Notes under the pieces: generated by a model
The model's database searches: none
What the model was told of the DNA's origin: nothing
Seen by the model: only the letters and a program-made list of their open reading frames with translations
Made by a program: the position numbers and the translations under genes
Part shown: piece after piece, positions 36,584-45,657 of the stretch
Layout: each line of letters begins with the position of its first letter
Numbering within the stretch: the first letter of the stretch is position 1
From: JAMQKA01 sp043951865
GTDB lineage: Bacteria > Bacteroidota > Rhodothermia > Balneolales > Balneolaceae
Direction: 5' to 3'
Length of the DNA: 64,000 nucleotides
NCBI RefSeq assembly: GCF_043951865.1
Contig: NZ_JBINJF010000017.1
Coordinates: forward strand, 1-64,000

Positions 36584-37860
36584 TCGGGTTCTAGGCCGTA
36601 TGGCATCGTATCGAGGTCCAGCAGCACGCGGCGGACCATCTCCATCGCTACTGCTACGGTTCGTTCTTTGTTGACAAGCCGGTTATTGGTAAAAAGTGTG
36701 TTGAGGGCAAAATGTTTCCCGGTTGACCAAAACCCGACCCATATCGTTCCAACCGGTTTCTCATCGGTTCCCCCACCGGGACCTGCAATCCCGGTGGTGG
36801 ACACCCCGATATCGGTACCGTATTTCCTGGCAATTTGCCGGGCCATCTGCAGGGCCACCGGTTTACTGACGGCCCCGTGTTCAGCCAGCATGGACCGGGA
36901 GACGTTTAATTCATCCGTTTTGACTTTGTTGGCATAGGCAACCGTCCCTCCCGTCACGTAGTCACTACTGCCCGGAATATCCGTAAGTGTACTTGCCAGG
37001 AGTCCGCCTGTGCAGCTTTCAGCCGTCGCTATTGTCAGCTTTTTTTCCCTGAGTTTTGCGCCGAGGGCTTCACTGAGCTGCAGGTCTTTCCCTTCGCCGA
37101 TAACCAGATCGCCGGCCTTTTGATAAATGTAATCGGCGACCGGCTTTATCTTTTGTTCGATCTCCTCCACTGAACGCCCGGGACTGGTAATCCTGATACG
37201 CACGCCGTAGGGGCTCGGCAAATAGGCGACTGTTGTCCCGCTTTGCAGCAGATGGTCTAACTCCCCGATCACTTCATCACTGAGCGTGCTCTCCCCGATG
37301 CCGGCCGTTACCAGGTATCTTGAGCGCCGAAACCACTGATCCTGAAGCTTTTCGCGCAACCTGGGGAGCACTTTTTCGCGCATCAGGTGCTTCATCTCGA
37401 ACGGGACGCCGGGTAATACCGCCAGGCTACACCCATATTCTTCAAACCACAAGCCCGGGGCCGTGCCCTGCGAGTTGAATAAAACCTCTGCGTTTTCAGG
37501 TCTCTCGGCCTGGTGGTAATTCGATTTTGTAAACGGGATATTCCTCTTTTCGAACATCTCCTTCACAAAACTGAGCACCGACTCGTCAATTACAGTTTCC
37601 ACCTCAAACAGCTGCTGGAGCGCCAGCTTGGTGACATCATCATGGGTGGGCCCCAATCCGCCGGTGGTAATAACCAGGTCGCACTGCTCCATACTTCGTT
37701 TCAGGGTTTGTTTTACCACGTCAAGATCATCTCCGATGGTATGGATCCCGAGAACCTCCACTCCCTCTTCCGTCAACAGCTGTCCAATCCAGCTGGCGTT
37801 GGTATTGACGGTGTCACCGATAAGAAGCTCATTGCCGATACTTATAATCTCTGCTTTCAT
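36574..37860 (-). CDS. cinA: CinA-family protein (nicotinamide-nucleotide amidase)
   Basis: About 428 residues from ATG at 37860. The frame opens at 37926, but the family start MKAEIISIGNELLIGDTVN (given in part) argues for 37860. Residues 1-170 form the MoaB-like COG1058 domain with TTGGLGPTHDD. The C-terminal part (about 265-420) is the CinA amidase domain, with TAESCTGGLLASTLTDIPGSS (in part) and GIAGPGGGTDEKPVGTIWVGF. The enzyme recycles pyridine nucleotide by converting NMN to nicotinate mononucleotide. It is the first gene of the cinA, outer-membrane protein, ftsX unit. Confidence 0.93.
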   Translation of the reverse strand: MKAEIISIGNELLIGDTVNTNASWIGQLLTEEGVEVLGIHTIGDDLDVVKQTLKRSMEQCDLVITTGGLGPTHDDVTKLALQQLFEVETVIDESVLSFVKEMFEKRNIPFTKSNYHQAERPENAEVLFNSQGTAPGLWFEEYGCSLAVLPGVPFEMKHLMREKVLPRLREKLQDQWFRRSRYLVTAGIGESTLSDEVIGELDHLLQSGTTVAYLPSPYGVRIRITSPGRSVEEIEQKIKPVADYIYQKAGDLVIGEGKDLQLSEALGAKLREKKLTIATAESCTGGLLASTLTDIPGSSDYVTGGTVAYANKVKTDELNVSRSMLAEHGAVSKPVALQMARQIARKYGTDIGVSTTGIAGPGGGTDEKPVGTIWVGFWSTGKHFALNTLFTNNRLVNKERTVAVAMEMVRRVLLDLDTMPYGLEPEWA

Positions 37861-37979
37861 AAATGGATTTGGCGATTCATGGAATGAAGAGAAAATATCA
37901 AACTCTGTACGCTTTTCGAAGCTCATATTTCATCAACAGAAAAGATTTAATTCTGTAAAACTATTACTATCTTCCCACC

Positions 37980-38576
37980 GTGCAACGGATACCCAACATA
38001 TTAAGTACGCTGCGGATTATCCTGGCTCCCATCTTTTTGATTATGTATATCCAGGATGAAGTGGTTTGGAGATCCCTGAGTATCGCCGTATTCGCGGTAG
38101 CGGTTGTCACCGACTTTTTTGACGGGTACATTGCCAGGCTCTACGGGGCGCAAACCTCATATGGGGTATTCCTCGACCCGCTGGCTGACAAGATACTTAC
38201 ATTTGCAGGTTTTATCTGCTTACCTTTTATTGATGCCGACCAGTTCCCGTGGTGGGCCGTTGCACTTATTGTGCTCAGAGATCTTTTTGTAACCGGTATG
38301 CGCATGCTGGCTGATCAGCGCAATGTAGAGATGAAAACCCGCTTAACGGCCAAATTCAAAACCATGAGCCAGATGTTTTTCCTGTATATTACACTGATGG
38401 TGGGCGTTTTCATTGAAACGGATGTGATGCTCAGCGAGTTTTGCGAACAGCTGTTGGAAACGGAACTGCTGGGATGGCTTATGATCGCCATCGTTATACT
38501 TACAGTATACTCCGGGTTCGAATACGTATTTATTAATCGCGATATCTTCAAGAAAAACAACAATGCAACGACTTAA
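37980..38576 (+). CDS. pgsA: CDP-diacylglycerol-glycerol-3-phosphate phosphatidyltransferase
   Basis: 198 residues, starting at GTG 37980 (MQRIPNILSTLRIILAPIFL, in part), an integral membrane enzyme. The CDP-alcohol phosphotransferase motif is complete: DFFDGYIAR, then G, VFLDPLAD. It makes phosphatidylglycerophosphate in the inner membrane. The next gene, pgpA, overlaps by 14 nt and catalyses the following step, removal of the phosphate. The two form a phospholipid synthesis operon. Confidence 0.95.
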   Translation: MQRIPNILSTLRIILAPIFLIMYIQDEVVWRSLSIAVFAVAVVTDFFDGYIARLYGAQTSYGVFLDPLADKILTFAGFICLPFIDADQFPWWAVALIVLRDLFVTGMRMLADQRNVEMKTRLTAKFKTMSQMFFLYITLMVGVFIETDVMLSEFCEQLLETELLGWLMIAIVILTVYSGFEYVFINRDIFKKNNNATT

Positions 38577-39030
38577 ACCGATTATCGGCAGTTTTTTTAA
38601 CGCCGGCTTTCTACCCAATGCTCCGGGAACCTGGGGCAGCTTTTTTGCACTCTTTCCAATCTATTTTGTCGGAGTGTATGCCCCCTGGTATGGAATCGCC
38701 CTTTTTACCGCCGTCTGCTCATTCCTTACCCTCTGGGTTTCCGATGAGTGCGAACGGGTGTGGGGCGGCGATCCCTCCCCGCTGGTTATGGATGAGTTTG
38801 CGGGACAGGGCATGGCTTTTATTGCGATCTCCTTTACGCCGGACCTGACCACAAACATACTCATCCTGATCGCAGGTTTTATCATCTTTCGCTTTTTCGA
38901 TATCGCCAAACCTCTTGGAGTTGATGCCCTGCAGAAGCTGCCCGGAGGCTGGGGCATACTGGTAGACGACCTGCTGGCTGGGTTCTACGCTTTTATCGTT
39001 CTGAAAGTTCTACTTTTAATTATACTTTAA
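38563..39030 (+). CDS. pgpA: phosphatidylglycerophosphatase A
   Basis: 155 residues with PgpA-family features: LPNAPGTWGSFFAL near the N-terminus, VMDEFAGQGMAF in the centre, and FRFFDIAKPLGVDALQKLPGGWGILVDDLLAG (split here as FRFFDIAKPLG and GGWGILVDDLLAG) near the C-terminus. It dephosphorylates phosphatidylglycerophosphate to phosphatidylglycerol. It begins within the end of pgsA (14-nt overlap), so the two products are made together. Confidence 0.95.
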   Translation: MQRLKPIIGSFFNAGFLPNAPGTWGSFFALFPIYFVGVYAPWYGIALFTAVCSFLTLWVSDECERVWGGDPSPLVMDEFAGQGMAFIAISFTPDLTTNILILIAGFIIFRFFDIAKPLGVDALQKLPGGWGILVDDLLAGFYAFIVLKVLLLIIL

Positions 39031-39125
39031 CCATATTGGCTTTATAAATTATTAACAAGATTTTCTTACTTTTGAAGATTGTCCGGAGGGGGCCAAAATA
39101 AAATTAAAACTGACAGAGTTAAACT

Positions 39126-39773
39126 ATGATAATCGACGCTTCATTTGCGGAAAAACTAGCGCTTCATCTACTGGAGATCAACGCCGTGGTACTGCGGCCG
39201 GACGATCCCTTTACCTGGGCTTCCGGCTGGAATTCACCGATCTACTGCGACAACCGCCTGACGCTTCGCTACCCGGAAATACGATCCGCAATTGCAGACC
39301 AGTTTGTTTCATTTATCGAAGAGAAATATCCCGGCGTAGACGTAATTACCGGCACTGCAACCGCCGGTATTCCCCATGCCGCATGGGTGGCCGACCGAAT
39401 GGAGAAACCGATGGCCTACGTGCGCTCCAAGGCCAAAGCATACGGTATGGGCAACCAGATTGAGGGCGGAGTTGAAAAGGGCGAAAAAACCGTGGTTATC
39501 GAAGACCTTATCTCCACCGGGGGATCAGTCCTCTCGGTTGTGGAAGCGCTTAAATTTATCGGGGCGGATATCCAGGCTGTTACCAGTATTTTCACCTACG
39601 GCTTCGACAAGTCGATGGAAAAATTTAAGGATGCCGGAGTCACCGTACATACCCTTACCGACTACACCACTCTGATCGATGTAGCGGTCCAGGAAGGATT
39701 TATCGAAAAAACGGACCTGGAGCTCCTTAGTGAATGGAGGACCAATCCAGAAACCTGGCCGAAAGATGGTTGA
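39126..39773 (+). CDS. pyrE: orotate phosphoribosyltransferase
   Basis: 215 residues. The PRPP-binding loop TVVIEDLISTGGSVLSVVEAL (in part) and the orotate-site region WNSPIYCDNR with ITGTATAGIPHAAWVADRM (in part) identify the enzyme that joins orotate to PRPP in pyrimidine synthesis. It starts about 95 nt after pgpA; a TACTTTTG element (39067-39074) is a possible -7 box for its own promoter, though the -33 element is not clear. No other pyrimidine genes are near. Confidence 0.95.
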   Translation: MIIDASFAEKLALHLLEINAVVLRPDDPFTWASGWNSPIYCDNRLTLRYPEIRSAIADQFVSFIEEKYPGVDVITGTATAGIPHAAWVADRMEKPMAYVRSKAKAYGMGNQIEGGVEKGEKTVVIEDLISTGGSVLSVVEALKFIGADIQAVTSIFTYGFDKSMEKFKDAGVTVHTLTDYTTLIDVAVQEGFIEKTDLELLSEWRTNPETWPKDG

Positions 39774-39790
39774 TGCTGTCTTATTCTCAC

Positions 39791-39840
39791 AGAGGTCTTT
39801 GCACAATCGTTGTTTTGGCCAATATCGTCATTTTCGCTTC
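39791..39840 (+). repeat. family B repeat, truncated copy B2
   Basis: agaggtctttgcacaatcgt then tgttttggccaatatcgtca matches the first 50 nt of copy B1. The second half is absent. Confidence 0.6.
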
Positions 39841-39984
39841 ATATAATACATTCAGGTTGCTGAAAAAGAAGCCATATACCTGCCGCATGGTGCCACAGCA
39901 AATATGCTTAATTTCTTTTCAAACATTGTTATATTTACTGCTCTAAATAAAACGCAGTAAACCCAAAAAGATCACTTCTGTATT

Positions 39985-41343
39985 TTGGATCAACGCACAT
40001 TTTATATTGAGACTTACGGCTGCCAGATGAATGTCTCGGACACCGAGATTGTAAACTCCATACTAATGGAGGAGGGTATGACGCCCGTACAGCAACCCGA
40101 TGAGGCGGACATCATTTTTATCAACACCTGCTCTATCCGCGAAAATGCCGAAGACAAGGTATGGAAGCGGCTCACCGAATTCCGCTCTCTGAAAGAGGAG
40201 AAAGAGAAGCTGACTGTCGGGGTGCTGGGCTGCATGGCCGAGCGGATTCGCGACAAGATTATTGAAAAAGAACACCTGGTAGACCTGGTGGTCGGTCCCG
40301 ATGCCTATCGTGATCTCCCAGAGCTGCTGACCGATGTGGACGACGGGCGCAAAGCTGTAAACACGCTGCTCTCCCTGGAAGAGACCTACGCCGATATCGC
40401 TCCCGTGCGCACCAACGACAACGGAGTCAGCGCCTTTGTAACCATTATGCGCGGCTGCGATAACATGTGCGCCTTCTGCGTGGTGCCCTTCACCCGCGGT
40501 CGCGAACGAAGTCGACCGGTGGAAAGCATTTTAAATGAGTTGCACGATCTGAGTGAGCAAGGTTATAAAGAGGTTACCCTGTTGGGACAAAATGTCAATT
40601 CCTACAATTTTGAAGGTACGGATTTCACGGAATTGATGGATAAAGCCAGCAACGTGGACCCGGAGATGCGGATACGGTTTTCTTCGCCACACCCGAAGGA
40701 TTTTCCCGAAGAGCTTCTTCACCTTATCGCGGAGCGGCCCAACCTGTGCAACTATATCCATATTCCGGCACAGTCGGGCAGTACGTCTGTGCTTGAGCGG
40801 ATGCGTCGCCCCTACACGCGCGAGCAATATCTTGAGCTTGTGGAAAAAATGCGCAATATCATTCCAGGCGTCTCCCTCTCTACCGATATTATTGCCGGCT
40901 TCTGCGATGAAACCGAAGAGGAGCACCGGGATACCATGTCGCTGATGGCCGAGGTTCGGTACGACCTGGCCTACATGTTTGCCTATTCCGAGCGGGGGCG
41001 AACCCTGGCGCACCGCAAATACGAGGATAATGTCCCCGAAAAGGTCAAAAAACGTCGGCTTACGGAGATCATCGAGCAACAGATGCAGATCCAGGAAGAG
41101 CGCAACAAGCAGGAGATCGGCAAACGACACCTTGTGCTGGTTGAAGGCACGAGTAAACGTTCTGATGAGCAGCTAAAGGGCCGTACGGATACCAACAAAA
41201 TGGTGGTGTTTGATCGCGGAGATCTTCAGAAAGGTGAGTACGTGGAAGTCGAAATTACCGACTGCACCTCAGCTACCTTGATGGCAGATGTGATCGGTCG
41301 AAGCAGCATCAAAGAATTTAACCGCGAAATGGTGGCGGCCTGA
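39985..41343 (+). CDS. miaB: tRNA-2-methylthio-N6-isopentenyladenosine synthase
   Basis: 452 residues from a TTG start. Domains are an N-terminal MTTase domain (FYIETYGCQMNVSDTEI; cysteines near 11, 47 and 82), a radical SAM core with the CxxxCxxC cluster motif in GCDNMCAFCVVPFTRGRE (near 155), and a C-terminal TRAM domain (about 380-445). The enzyme adds a methylthio group to A37 of tRNAs reading U-first codons. It is transcribed alone on the plus strand and ends at a strong terminator (41494-41528). Confidence 0.95.
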   Translation: MDQRTFYIETYGCQMNVSDTEIVNSILMEEGMTPVQQPDEADIIFINTCSIRENAEDKVWKRLTEFRSLKEEKEKLTVGVLGCMAERIRDKIIEKEHLVDLVVGPDAYRDLPELLTDVDDGRKAVNTLLSLEETYADIAPVRTNDNGVSAFVTIMRGCDNMCAFCVVPFTRGRERSRPVESILNELHDLSEQGYKEVTLLGQNVNSYNFEGTDFTELMDKASNVDPEMRIRFSSPHPKDFPEELLHLIAERPNLCNYIHIPAQSGSTSVLERMRRPYTREQYLELVEKMRNIIPGVSLSTDIIAGFCDETEEEHRDTMSLMAEVRYDLAYMFAYSERGRTLAHRKYEDNVPEKVKKRRLTEIIEQQMQIQEERNKQEIGKRHLVLVEGTSKRSDEQLKGRTDTNKMVVFDRGDLQKGEYVEVEITDCTSATLMADVIGRSSIKEFNREMVAA

Positions 41344-41362
41344 CAGTCTTTTTTCCAAAAAG

Positions 41363-41482
41363 AAGGTACCTTTGCGGAACCTGCTATTTTATGGAGGATT
41401 GGTTTGTACCACCGACCTTGGTGACCTTTTAACGGGAGTACAACCCCTCAGAACGGGGAATAGAGGAATTTGTAAAGCCTTC
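41363..41482 (+). repeat. family A intergenic repeat, copy A4
   Basis: Begins aaggtacctttgcggaacc, has ttgtaccaccgaccttgg and acgggagtacaacccctc in the centre, and ends ggaatttgtaaagccttc. It lies between miaB and its terminator. Confidence 0.7.
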
Positions 41483-41493
41483 AAAGAATTAAA

Positions 41494-41528
41494 ACATCCA
41501 GGAATTCAACATTCCTGGATGTTTTTTT
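41494..41528. terminator. bidirectional terminator, miaB / DUF4382 gene
   Basis: Perfect 12-bp stem acatccaggaat/attcctggatgt with a 5-nt loop. A TTTTTTT run follows on the plus strand and TTTTAATTCTTT on the minus strand. It serves the convergent miaB and DUF4382 genes. Confidence 0.9.
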
Positions 41529-41540
41529 GTACAATATTAT

Positions 41541-42362
41541 TTACTGAGCCTGTTCCAACTCAATTGTACCGAGTTCATTCGTTTCGCCCACCGTTACTTC
41601 AACACCGCTTGTATCTTCAGGACTGAAATCGGTGTTGGTTGGGTCGAAAGCAACCGTATAGCTCCCCTCTTCGAGCCCTATCAGTTTAAAATAGCCATCA
41701 GTGGTGTCTGCATACGTGGTAGCCAACGTGTCGGAACCGGCAATGGCATACACGACCGGCTCAGATTCGACCGGCGTAACGGTACCGTCTATGTTGCCGG
41801 TAACCGCCGCATTGGTGGCATTAATCACCGGCTTCAACAGGTATTCCGGGTTAGCTTGTCCTTGTCCCCGTTTGACAACCGACCGGCTGGCATCAAAATC
41901 GAGCAACAGTACATACTCCAGGTCTTCCTCTATTTCGGCGTCTACATTCAGCTTTATGCCGGTTTGTGCACCACTGGGTACGAACATGCTTTTTTCTTCT
42001 CCGTCAACAACTACGCTGTGACCATCGCTGTTCAATATCAGCCGGATCTGGTGGTAGGTTCCGGTCTCAAGCGTAGTATCCCCCAGCACCGTGTAGGCAC
42101 CGTTGGTTAATTCGAGCAGGTTATATGTCTGCTGCGGTTCGCTGATCGTCATCCATCCTTCGGAATCTTCCTCCCGGTTGATCTCGACGCGTTCTACGAA
42201 CACGTTTACCTCATCGTAGCTGGCCGGGGCATCGTGCATGCGCACCTCCAGCGTTCCCATACCGGAATTGGTACTTGTTCCGGATTCATCGCACCCGGAA
42301 ATAAGCAGTCCCAGTCCCATTATTAACAATATTACGTGATTACGCAGTCTAGTCTGTAGCAT
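41541..42362 (-). CDS. DUF4382 lipoprotein
   Basis: About 273 residues from ATG at 42362, chosen because it gives a lipoprotein signal peptide with lipobox LLISGC (C near 22). The frame itself opens earlier, at 42548, but that part has no signal sequence. The mature protein has a DUF4382 domain (about 35-180: GTLEVRMHDAPASYDEVNVFVERVEI, in part, to LLDFDASRSVV) and a C-terminal carboxypeptidase-regulatory-like domain (VTGNIDGTVTP to the end). It is a surface or periplasmic protein of unknown role. Confidence 0.85.
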   Translation of the reverse strand: MLQTRLRNHVILLIMGLGLLISGCDESGTSTNSGMGTLEVRMHDAPASYDEVNVFVERVEINREEDSEGWMTISEPQQTYNLLELTNGAYTVLGDTTLETGTYHQIRLILNSDGHSVVVDGEEKSMFVPSGAQTGIKLNVDAEIEEDLEYVLLLDFDASRSVVKRGQGQANPEYLLKPVINATNAAVTGNIDGTVTPVESEPVVYAIAGSDTLATTYADTTDGYFKLIGLEEGSYTVAFDPTNTDFSPEDTSGVEVTVGETNELGTIELEQAQ

Positions 42363-42620
42363 AGCTGTAGATATATTTTTTAGAGTTATTTTGATACCGT
42401 CTGCAACAGTGTGACGAACAGCACAGGAAATGGTTACTGAATTATTGAATATTTGTTCCGACCGGTCTCGCAGGAACAAGTCAACTGTTACCGACCTGCC
42501 CCAGGTTCCTGCTGAAATACACCCATGGTTCAGGAATTTGACAAACACTCGAAAACCCTGCCTCCCAAACAGTCTGTTTATCTCCTCGCTATTGGTATGC
42601 TGATGGGTAATTTGCGAAAA

Positions 42621-42741
42621 AGGATCTTTACAAAACCTACTATTATGTTGGGTGGTGAGATTGTACCACCGACCTTATGGGCCTTTAAACGGTAGTATAA
42701 CGCTCTCCGAACGAGGAATAGAGGGTTTGGCAAAGGTCTCT
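42621..42741 (+). repeat. family A intergenic repeat, copy A5
   Basis: Begins aggatctttacaaaaccta, has attgtaccaccgaccttatg and cggtagtataac in the centre, and ends gagggtttggcaaaggtctc. It lies just downstream of the gene at 42752-43666. Confidence 0.7.
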
Positions 42742-42751
42742 AAAAGAAAGC

Positions 42752-43666
42752 CTAATTATTCCCTCTCCCCTGACTCTGTCCCGGTCCCCTGTCCTGCCCC
42801 GGGTTTTCCTGCATTCCCCCTGGAACAGAGCCCGGCGGTCCGCCCCCAATATTGCCGTTAAAAAGATTTTGCAATATCCGGGATGCGGGGGTGCCGACCT
42901 GCAGTTGCTGGGAGGCTCCCTTAAGTACCCCGGCTGCCGGAAGCCGGCTCCGTTTTTGTGCCATATTGACCGCCATCGGCAGCTTCTGGAGTTCACTGCT
43001 GTTAAACCCTCCTTTAAGAGCCCGAATAACGAATGCGCGGGCGGTCCGGGGCTGCTCTGCCGCCCCGATATCCGGCAGAATGCCGATGGCCGTTATGATG
43101 TCAGAAGCGGTGGCCCTGGAAAGGATCGATTCGCTGCCCATTTCCGACAACATCTGGCTGACTGACTCCACAGGAATATCCTGGGAAATTGCCTTCGAGG
43201 AGGCTTCGATCATACGGTTGCGCACCCGCTGGTTGCTCCCCGGTCCATCGGTGCGCTCAATCATCTTTTGCACGCCGGGGTTCTGCATCCAGGGATCCAC
43301 GACCTGGGCGGCCTGCTCTGTTGCGCTGTGGATTCTGTTGATTACAGAGACGATCTGCCGATCCGGCACCCCTTTAGAGAGGCCCTCCAGGGCTTTTTGG
43401 ATGAGATGGTCTGCCGGCAGATTCTGCTCGGCCAGGCTCGCGGCAGGGCGGATGATATCGATTAGTTGTCCGGCCTGCATGCCCCGGCTGTCAGCCCTGC
43501 TCCGCAACTCGCTGAGAGCTGACTGTTCCATGCCGTTGTCAGTTGCCGTTTGCATGAGTTGATCGACCGCTTCCTGCTGGGCTTTAACGGGACTGATCCC
43601 GACCAGACACAGCAACTGCAAGATTAGCAAGAGTTGTAACAGCCGATCTTTTGTCAGATATTTCAT
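42752..43666 (-). CDS. secreted hypothetical protein, glycine/proline-rich C-terminus
   Basis: 304 residues with a signal peptide (1-30, ending VKAQQ). The body (about 35-250) is helical with repeating short helices, and the C-terminus (270-304) is rich in Gly, Pro, Gln and Asn (GGGPPGSVPGG, GQDRGPGQSQGRGNN). I do not recognise the family. It is the last gene of a minus-strand unit with the sigma factor, anti-sigma and CBM48 genes; the gap to the CBM48 gene is 15 nt. Confidence 0.75.
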   Translation of the reverse strand: MKYLTKDRLLQLLLILQLLCLVGISPVKAQQEAVDQLMQTATDNGMEQSALSELRSRADSRGMQAGQLIDIIRPAASLAEQNLPADHLIQKALEGLSKGVPDRQIVSVINRIHSATEQAAQVVDPWMQNPGVQKMIERTDGPGSNQRVRNRMIEASSKAISQDIPVESVSQMLSEMGSESILSRATASDIITAIGILPDIGAAEQPRTARAFVIRALKGGFNSSELQKLPMAVNMAQKRSRLPAAGVLKGASQQLQVGTPASRILQNLFNGNIGGGPPGSVPGGMQENPGQDRGPGQSQGRGNN

Positions 43667-43681
43667 AGCGTTATTGTGATT

Positions 43682-44950
43682 TCATTGTTCAATCAAAAGC
43701 ATTGCATTTGTTCCGTCAAAACCATCGTTCACGGTGTACACGTTATCCGAAAAGGAGATCCATTCTTCCTCTTCTCCCAGAACCTTTAACACCTTGTATT
43801 CATACGCTCCGGTTTCCAGGGAAAGTTCTGCCATGTACCGGTTGTTTTCCTGCTCAACCAGCGGTATACCCGGGCGTTCCCAATTGTTAAAGTCGCCCAC
43901 AAGGTATAGCTGTCCTTCACCGGCATACCGAATATACACGTGTTGCCGGCTCGCACTGTTTTGCCATTCAGGCTCAATGCGCCTCCCGCCGGACCGCCGG
44001 TCGGGCTCAAAGCTCAGCCGTACACCGCCCGCTACCTGTAGATCCCGAAGACTACCGGCTGAGGCCCCCGACTGGTAGTGCAGCCCTTCAGCGTTCAGAA
44101 ACAGTGATATCCGATTGCTGACGGGATAGCTGCCCTCAATCCCCAGTCGAAACAGGCGATTGGTCTTTTCCACTGTTTCAGAGCCGCCTGCAGATCCTCC
44201 CACAGGTGGAAATCCACTGCCTCCATCCGGCGCCGTGGCGGTGAATTCATTTTGGTATTGCTCAAGTCCCGCCGTCAAACGAAGTTGTGTGCCTCCCTCA
44301 AACAGGCGGGCGGCACTTACCGTGCTTCGAAATCCTTCTCCCACTGAAGGCAGTGTTTCCAGGCTGCCATACAGTCCCGCCGACAGCTGCCACCGGAAGC
44401 TGGGCCATGTTTCAAATTCAACGGCATAGATACCGGTCTGATCTTGAGAGTTCACCCGGGTGCTGTCCACCACATAATTGTCGTATTGCCGGTAACTCGT
44501 ACCGGCTTTTATCCTTAGGCTTGAAAAAGGAGTAATATGCCAGCTCAAAGCCGGCTGAGCCCACCAGAGAGTACGACTAAACGAGGAGCTGAAATAACTG
44601 CCGCCGGTTTCAATGCCCCCCGTCAAATTATCTGACAATGATCGACGGTAATTGGCCATTCCCAGAAATCCCTTCCAGGTATCATCATTCCCAAAATATG
44701 GCTCCCATACGGCGTTGCCGGTAAATTCTGCCACATTTTTTTCATCAAACCAGGCTGTTTGCCCCATGAGCGAAACCGTGCCATAGCCCGATTCAACCGA
44801 GCGGTCCCACTCGGAAAAGTAGGGATTCAGGTAGGTATTGGAAGAGAATCCCACCCGGGAATCGAAATACAACACCGTCTGCCACTGCTGGGCATGGGCC
44901 CGCCCCGCTATAAAAAATAATACCGCCATAGCCAGGAATATGATTCTCAT
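43682..44950 (-). CDS. secreted barrel-like protein with C-terminal glycogen-binding (CBM48) domain
   Basis: 422 residues. A signal peptide (1-20, ending RAHAQ) is followed by a region of alternating beta strands (about 25-320) that looks like an outer-membrane barrel. The C-terminal domain (about 335-422; VYIRYAGEGQLYLVGDFNNWERPGIPL, in part) is an AMPK1/CBM48-like carbohydrate-binding domain. The preceding gene encodes an anti-sigma protein carrying the same kind of domain; their ends overlap by 4 nt. This points to a shared carbohydrate-linked sensing or surface function. Confidence 0.8.
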   Translation of the reverse strand: MRIIFLAMAVLFFIAGRAHAQQWQTVLYFDSRVGFSSNTYLNPYFSEWDRSVESGYGTVSLMGQTAWFDEKNVAEFTGNAVWEPYFGNDDTWKGFLGMANYRRSLSDNLTGGIETGGSYFSSSFSRTLWWAQPALSWHITPFSSLRIKAGTSYRQYDNYVVDSTRVNSQDQTGIYAVEFETWPSFRWQLSAGLYGSLETLPSVGEGFRSTVSAARLFEGGTQLRLTAGLEQYQNEFTATAPDGGSGFPPVGGSAGGSETVEKTNRLFRLGIEGSYPVSNRISLFLNAEGLHYQSGASAGSLRDLQVAGGVRLSFEPDRRSGGRRIEPEWQNSASRQHVYIRYAGEGQLYLVGDFNNWERPGIPLVEQENNRYMAELSLETGAYEYKVLKVLGEEEEWISFSDNVYTVNDGFDGTNAMLLIEQ

Positions 44951-45657
44951 AAGTAGATTACAGCATTTTTATTGCCAAATCCGTCTTCACGGTGCATCGG
45001 GGCCAGCGGATCGGTTACCCACTGCTCCCCGTTTTTAACAAACATGTAGCGATGCTCGCCCCGGTTCATCGAAACAAGGCCCGTCCACACGGTTTTTCCG
45101 TTCACCTGCTCTTTGGTGAGCGGCTGCGGCTCCCAGTCATTAAAATCACCGGCCACCGCCACGGAACGAGCTGTTTCATCGATATACACAAAACGGGTCC
45201 AGACCTGGTCTACCGAGGCCGAAATTTCCCGCACCGTTTGGCCCGAGGCCAGCTCCCGGTCGGGCGACTGCTGCTGCCCCAGATACGGGGGAACGACCAG
45301 TAAAACCGCCAGAACCAGCAACAATACCATCGTATAGGCCGGTCTCCACTGGATCGGCCGGGGACGCCAGAGCCACTCAACCCAGGTGCTGTGCTCCTCC
45401 GCCTGTTTTGACGTTTCAGCAACAGGAGCTGAACGTGTTATCTGTTTCATAACCCTGTCGCTGAATCCCTCCGGAACCTCGAATGATGAGGGATCCCGCC
45501 CGCCCCGAAATGAATGCCGGAGTTTTATCTCAAAACGAAGCAGCGATCTCAATTCCTCGTCATCCGCGATCAGATGCAGGATTTTCCGCTCTTTTTTCCC
45601 GGGGAGTTCCCCATCCAGATAGTTCCTGAAAAGTTCCTCTTTTTGTGCATTCATCAC
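44947..45657 (-). CDS. putative anti-sigma factor with CBM48-like domain
   Basis: 236 residues. The N-terminus (1-60: EELFRNYLDGELPGKKERKI…, LIADDEELRSLL) resembles short anti-sigma domains that hold ECF factors. One membrane helix lies at about 103-125 (MVLLLVLAVLLVVPPYL). The C-terminal periplasmic domain (about 155-236; RSVAVAGDFNDWEPQPLTKE, RYMFVKNGEQW) is CBM48-like. It is coupled to the ECF sigma gene upstream by a 4-nt overlap. The design suggests that an external carbohydrate or glycan-like signal releases the sigma factor. This is inference; binding is unproven. Confidence 0.8.
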   Translation of the reverse strand: MMNAQKEELFRNYLDGELPGKKERKILHLIADDEELRSLLRFEIKLRHSFRGGRDPSSFEVPEGFSDRVMKQITRSAPVAETSKQAEEHSTWVEWLWRPRPIQWRPAYTMVLLLVLAVLLVVPPYLGQQQSPDRELASGQTVREISASVDQVWTRFVYIDETARSVAVAGDFNDWEPQPLTKEQVNGKTVWTGLVSMNRGEHRYMFVKNGEQWVTDPLAPMHREDGFGNKNAVIYL

